Assembly: GCA_958450325.1 (NCBI GenBank)
Contig: OY288250.1
Location: 45,978,683-46,042,682 of the forward strand
Origin: Agrostemma githago
Lineage: Eukaryota > Streptophyta > Magnoliopsida > Caryophyllales > Caryophyllaceae
DNA: 64,000 bases
Direction of reading: 5' to 3'
The notes under the pieces are model-generated. The model was not told the DNA's origin. It worked only from the letters and a program-made list of their open reading frames with translations, and did not search any database. Both the position numbers and the translations under genes were made by a program. Positions 59,737 to 64,000 of this stretch are shown here, in pieces (within the stretch, counting starts at the first letter, position 1; every line of letters begins with the position of its first letter).

Positions 59737-59969
59737 TGATACAGACCACAGGAAGCTTCTCGCAATTGGATGGAGAATGAGAGCTTCGAGGTGAATGTAT
59801 AACAGAATTAACAAACTAGAGAGAGAGATAGGAGAGGTGAATTTTGGGAATTTGTATTATGTAACAGAATGAGTATTACAGTTGAGATTCTAGCTTTTAT
59901 AATGTTTGTTATCTAACAACTTTTCCCGCCTCTTTTCATTATTCGATTACAGTATGCTATACTGTATCA
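59737..59969 (-). repeat. Element H 5' LTR (right copy, 233 bp)
   Basis: First LTR in the coding direction, with TATAAAAG on the minus strand at 59901-59894, followed on the plus strand by the TSD CCTCT. Confidence 0.95.
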
Positions 59970-60834
59970 CCTCTTTCTTACTCGTATTCCTTCTTCAAAA
60001 CACACACCATTTTTCCTTTGCTAGTTGGTCGCTCCTCTCGTGTTTCCTTGTTGCACGCCTCTTCATTTGGGTTGATTTTTTTTTTCCTCTTTTCGAAGTA
60101 AGAAGGGGGGTATCTGGGTAGATTTTGATTCGAAATCTGGCATCTGAAGGTCTTAATTAAGTTGATTCATGAAGTGCAGAAACAATATTGATCATCAATT
60201 GCAGGTGTTTTATAACCTTAATTGCTTTAATTTATCGATTTGTTGGATTTGTAAAATTAGGGTTTATTGATTTTTAAAACTTCTGGGCTATTCATGAATC
60301 ACGTGAGCGCATTTGTGTCATCTCTTTTCTTATTTCTCAAGTTTGCAGCTCTTCAACATTTTGTTGCATATTTACGTTTTCTCATTTCCTATTTATACAA
60401 ATATGTGATATCCTGGTCCGTGGCTTTCGTTGTGACCTGGCCTGCTGGGATTTGTTCTTTATATCATGGATGGGTGTCTATTTTAATGTGAAAGGGTCTT
60501 AATTGCCTTAAATCTTGTTCACTTTATGTTGGCGAGATTTAGCTTCAGTGTAACACTGTTACATGGCCTTCAAGGGGTAATAAGGGAATCTCTGAAGGTT
60601 AATCAGGTTGGACGAAAAGTGTAGGGCCTTTCTTTTTATTATAGCTCGCCAGAGGATGAGAGCTGATGAAACATAAAATGCAGTTGTATATATTATGCCA
60701 CCACTTTGAATTAAAGCTATGTTTCTCATTTTTTTTGTGGTAAAAAGTTGCTCTTAACATAACAAGAAGTGAAGTGGTTAGCTCATGTCCGCAGATATTG
60801 ACAGACTCATAGTTGCAGCTACCAAACCGAGTTA
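59970..60834. other. Unassigned region right of element H
   Basis: CT-rich then T-rich sequence resembling a plant 5' untranslated region and intron (TTGCAG near 60206, AATTAGGGTTT near 60257), continuous with 54930 across the element H insertion. No coding exon was recognised. Confidence 0.35.
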
Positions 60835-61092
60835 CTCCCTTTATCCCACTTATATTGTCCTCATTTGACTTTGGCGCATTTGATTTTGGTTGAGATGATT
60901 CCTTGACAACAACCAAAACTGATATTCGTAGTTCAACATTGATTTTATACTCTGAATATTTAGGTGGGTTTGGCCAATTTGACTTCACAGCATACAATAA
61001 TAAGTAAGACAAATTTTGGAAATTTATATGAAAAAAGTTAATGTAAGTTGCAAAATTTGCACAATTTGACATTATATAAGTAGTAGCTAGAG
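60835..61092. mobile_element. Stowaway-like MITE, degenerate
   Basis: The left end CTCCCTTTATCCCACTTAT is preceded by TA. The right end at about 61067-61092 is a rough inverse (ACATTATATAAGTAG...AG) followed by TA. CTCCCT termini with TA duplications are typical of Stowaway. The right border is uncertain. Confidence 0.45.
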
Positions 61093-61177
61093 TAGTAAAT
61101 TGGGGAAAAACCCATTTTAAAAGAAGTACTCGTATTACCCACCAATAGGCAATAGCCCACCCATGATCTAATAATTA

Positions 61178-61820
61178 GGGGTGAGCAAAAATATACGATA
61201 CGGTTTTATTATACGTACACGATACGGTATACGCTTTCAATTATACGAATTTTCGGATATCCGATACGAATAACCGTATATACGATACGGTTTTCCTTAA
61301 ACCCGTAGTGGATACGTATCGGGGAAAATTGAAACCGGATATCCGGTTTTTTAAAAACAATAAAAAAATATGAAAAATATAATCCTAATATGCATTATAC
61401 AATAAAGAATTCAAAACTTACCAATTATTCTAAAAGGTAAAAAACAAAACTATTAGTGAATTTATGATTTTAGGTAATGAAACGTCATATTTTTTTGGAA
61501 CAATTGTACCGCAAGTCATATATATCATTTTCTTAGGTTTTTTTTAATGTATTTTTGTTATATTAATTTATATAAAACGTAACGCTGCTTAAAAACAATT
61601 AACTAGTCTTAATTAAAAATGAAACATTGTTTTAAAAAAAAGAGAAATTGAAAAAAAAATATAAAACCGAATACCGGATATCCGAAAACCGGATATCCGA
61701 AAAAACCGAATATCCGGAAAAAATCGGATCGGATACGGATCGCAAAATTTTAAGTTTTTAAACCGGATATCCGATACGGTTTGCAAAACCGGATCGGATA
61801 TCCGGTTTTGCTCACCCCTA
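61178..61820. mobile_element. hAT-type MITE with 8-bp TSD (643 bp)
   Basis: The 15-bp perfect inverted ends TAGGGGTGAGCAAAA are flanked by a perfect 8-bp duplication CTAATAAT (61170-61177 and 61821-61828), the hAT signature. The interior is built of CCGGATATCCGG-like palindromes separated by AT-rich DNA. No coding capacity. Confidence 0.9.
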
Positions 61821-61896
61821 CTAATAATCCCTAATAAACTGTCAAGCCACTGTGATAGAAACTCAAAGAGTCAAAGGTCAACTTACATTCATACTA

Positions 61897-62016
61897 CTTC
61901 CTCCATTTTCTTTATATCTTCCCATCCTAATATAATATCCCACCCATATATTAAGGGGATGGGAAGATATACCCATATATTAAGGGGATGGGAAGATATA
62001 AAGAAAATGGAGGAAG
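61897..62016. mobile_element. Stowaway-like foldback MITE (120 bp)
   Basis: A perfect 31-bp inverted repeat (CTTCCTCCATTTTC...) with TA on both sides (61895-61896, 62017-62018). A segment (ACCCATATATTAAGGGG...) is duplicated in tandem inside it. The whole can form a hairpin. Confidence 0.85.
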
Positions 62017-62129
62017 TATAAAAACTATCTAGCCAATCGTGCTGCTCTTTTAGCAAGTGTTATGATTCTGAAAAGTTGAACGAAGAGAAAGAACGGAAGG
62101 AAGGAAAAAGAGGAGGAGAGTGACCGGTG

Positions 62130-62335
62130 ATTGGAATCGATTTGGGGATGACGTACTCGTGCGTTGCAGTTTGGCAGCATGACCGTGTGGAGATCATCCC
62201 TAACGATCAGGGTAACCGCACAACACCTTCTTGTGTTGCTTTCACTAACTCCGACCGTCTCATTGGTGAAGCTGAAATCTCAATCAATCTACTAAGAACC
62301 CTCTCAATAATATTTTTGGTTTGCTTCCTTCCTTT
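62130..62335 (+). pseudogene. HSP70 N-terminal fragment
   Basis: Encodes the start of the HSP70 ATPase domain: IGIDLGMTYSCVAVWQHD with the phosphate-binding loop (the usual GTT is GMT), then IIPNDQGNRTTPSCVAF and RLIGEA. No in-frame ATG precedes it. After RLIGEA the frame shifts, and the next conserved piece (NPLNNIFGL-like) is read one frame over. Similarity then ends, far short of a ~650-residue chaperone. It is a truncated, dead copy. No intron is seen where plant HSC70 genes usually have one, though the break lies close to that place. Confidence 0.8.
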
Positions 62336-62459
62336 CCTCTTTAATCTCATCTTTCTATCATTCTCTCTAACTGTTACTCTATCACGTTTTCTTTCTGTTC
62401 ATGTGTTCAAGATTCCCGCTTTTCTGTTCAAAACCATTGAACCCCATACTTAGGAAATC

Positions 62460-63390
62460 AACTTCAATTAATTATATTATATTTAGTAAAAGGAGACATT
62501 AATTTCAAACTACCAAAAACCCTAATCACACTCATTGTTGAACAAATGTAGTCTCTTTATCATGTAACCGGGTTGTAATAGTTAACGAGTTGTAATGTTT
62601 TGGGGGTAGATTATAGAGAAACAACAAAAATTTCATCTTTTTTGCCGTCCATATGAGTTGACTTCAAAATGTGTAGATTATTTCATGATTAGATGGTTAG
62701 TTGTGGTTAGATAGTATTAGTTGATGATTTGATCATTTCATATTTTCATGTCTTACTTTCCACAGTTGCTGATGTCAGCCTATTGATCATGATCCTTTTT
62801 TTTTTTCTTATTTATGTGGTTGTAGATGTAAATATACTCGTACATTTGACCCCTATCTGCCCCTTAGCAGGGCGCCTCTTAAGTCGACATATGTGTTACT
62901 ATGTTGAATGTTTGGTTTGCTTTCGTTTGAGGAATAATGAGTAGATGATTATTTCTGGTTAGATAAGATAACTTGAGGTAGAGTGTTTCTTGATTTGCTT
63001 GTATATATTCTTCTTCGGCATTTGTTGGAGTAAATTCATGTAAAACATCATACATTCATCCTTTCTACCCTTCATAAGCATTGACTGCAAAGTTAACGAA
63101 TCCTTTCATGTTTAATTAATCATCTTAAAGCTTGCTAAGATTATACATGATGACATTCGGAGTACTTTTTAGCTTCTTTCATGTTTAATTAATCCTTTTG
63201 TGCACTTGCGTCCGACACTTTAACATTTGGACTCTTCGTTTGAAGCCAAAATATGCTGAATTTTCATAAAAATAGCATAGTCAGACACTTGGATACACAC
63301 ACACACACTCGTGTCAAATGAGTCTGTGCAAAATAATCTATATGATGTCTTATGTGGTATTGAGTAATAAATCTTTGCTTTTGTAAATGT
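62460..63390. other. Spacer between HSP70 and WD40 fragments
   Basis: T-rich, intron-like DNA with no exon recognised. It contains an (AC)n run near 63295. Confidence 0.4.
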
Positions 63391-63396
63391 GGAATA

Positions 63397-63923
63397 GATG
63401 TTGTTGCATCTGGCTCAAGGGATGGGTCTTGTGCAGTATAGGTGTAAGCATCGAAATGAGTCATCCGCATGATTTTTTTTGCTGAAACATGTCTGAGATG
63501 TTTGGAGTAATTGATTTTTTTTATCACCTGTCGTAGGCCAACTGAACAGGTTAACGGAGCTCATACCTCAGCTAAGAGGAAACGATTTTCTTTGGGTTTA
63601 AGTTACCGTCTCTAAACAACATTCTTCATCATTTCAGGCAGCATTCATGGCTGTCGCATCAGTTCTTTATCTCAAAGATGAACTCTCTATCGCCAGTGCT
63701 GGAGCATTTGACAGGTACTTTCAACATTGCTGTAAGGTTGTAAACAGTTAGTTGCCTTAGAGACAGTCTAACTGATTCGTATAATGTTGAATTCCTAATG
63801 CACATTGATGTGATTCTAACATTGCCGCTTCTTACATGCAGCACTAGGAAGTTCTGGGACACCAGAAACCTTCGAGCGCGTGCCACTAATGCTTCTTCTC
63901 ATCAGGAACCCACGACAGATACG
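63397..63923 (+). pseudogene. CDT2/DTL-like WD40 gene, partial and broken
   Basis: Four exon-like pieces. 63397-63468 has VVASGSRDGSCAV and then TAG (63438) where WD40 proteins have the Trp of 'WD'. 63537-63595 has EQVNGAHTSAKRKR. 63638-63714 has VASVLYLKDELSIASAGAFD. 63842-63923 has RKFWDTRNLRARAT. The last two join in phase across a GT-AG intron (63715-63841). The order matches the WD40 domain of plant CDT2/denticleless, the substrate receptor of CUL4-DDB1 ligases in replication licensing. No earlier exons were found. With the stop and a small deletion near 63440, this looks like a pseudogene, but it continues beyond the window. Confidence 0.6.
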
Positions 63924-64000
63924 GTTAGTTTCTTTTTCTAACCTGTAAACATTGCACTTCACATATTTCTTGTATATTTTCCAACAATTCGAAAGAGTGA

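Larger units (their letters stand above)
54939..59969 (-). mobile_element. Element H: complete, apparently intact chromovirus (5.03 kb)
   Basis: 233-bp LTRs (TGATACAGACC...TGTATCA) are flanked by TSD CCTCT. The tRNA-Met primer site is next to the right LTR, and one unbroken 1,475-residue minus-strand polyprotein ends in a chromodomain. The small size, short LTRs and Met primer suggest the Reina-type chromoviruses. The LTRs have equal length and look identical by eye, so the insertion is recent and could be autonomous. Confidence 0.96.

Noticed and set aside
60599..61072. 157-residue minus-strand ORF
   Set aside because: Overlaps a Stowaway-like MITE and flanking DNA; composition and content do not suggest a real protein.
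59975..62040. Right end of the CACTA element
   Set aside because: No CTACTAGTG-type terminus was found; the element may be truncated or extend outside the window.
62127..62453. Functional 108-residue HSP70-like protein from a non-ATG start
   Set aside because: No ATG, a frame change after RLIGEA, and the rest of the ATPase and substrate-binding domains are absent.

Overview
The window is a flowering-plant nuclear sequence (probably a eudicot, species not determined) taken from a transposon nest. Almost all of it is LTR retrotransposon, MITE-like or microsatellite DNA. The only host-like coding matter is small, broken gene fragments. No bacterial features are present. The calls rest on reading domains, terminal repeats and target-site duplications (TSDs) by eye; no database search was run.

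Layout, left to right. (A) 1-5440: Ty1/copia element, cut by the window start, gag-pol broken by one frameshift. 5441-6779: mostly featureless, with two weak exon-like stretches. (B) 6785-18844: complete Ty3/gypsy Tat-lineage element on the minus strand, TSD GAAAT. Its gag-pol has three in-frame stops. Between pol and the 3' LTR it carries two antisense genes, each with its own TATA box, and a 125-bp tandem array. (C) 19440-24972: complete, apparently intact copia element, TSD ATTTG. 24978-27652: a decayed DUF724-like gene fragment followed by a Helitron-type 3' end.

27653-50058 is a chain of at least six elements separated by (TA)n, (GA)n or (CT)n tracts: a1, c, d1, a2, e and a truncated d2. 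a1/a2 and d1/d2 are repeat families. a1, c and e have imperfect terminal inverted repeats. Element c holds minus-strand exons resembling an FHY3/FAR1 (Mutator-derived) protein. Element e is split by (D) 34058-49362, a 15.3-kb Ogre/Tat-like gypsy element with 2.6-kb LTRs and TSD AGTAC. D has a broken sense gag-pol and an antisense intron-containing extra gene of a different family from the one in B.

50058-54631 may be a decayed gypsy LTR, interrupted by a 1.8-kb non-coding insertion that holds five palindromes related to GGGCGAAATTTCGCCC. A CACTA transposon end lies at 54632. It is interrupted by (H) 54939-59969, an intact minus-strand chromovirus, TSD CCTCT. The right end holds MITEs (a Stowaway-like pair and a hAT-type element with a perfect 8-bp TSD), an HSP70 N-terminal fragment and a partial CDT2/DTL-like WD40 pseudogene that runs off the window.

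No operon-like cooperation exists here. The functional units are the elements themselves. C and H have full-length polyproteins and LTR pairs of equal length that look the same by eye, so they are the youngest and could be active. B and D are older and their polyproteins are broken.
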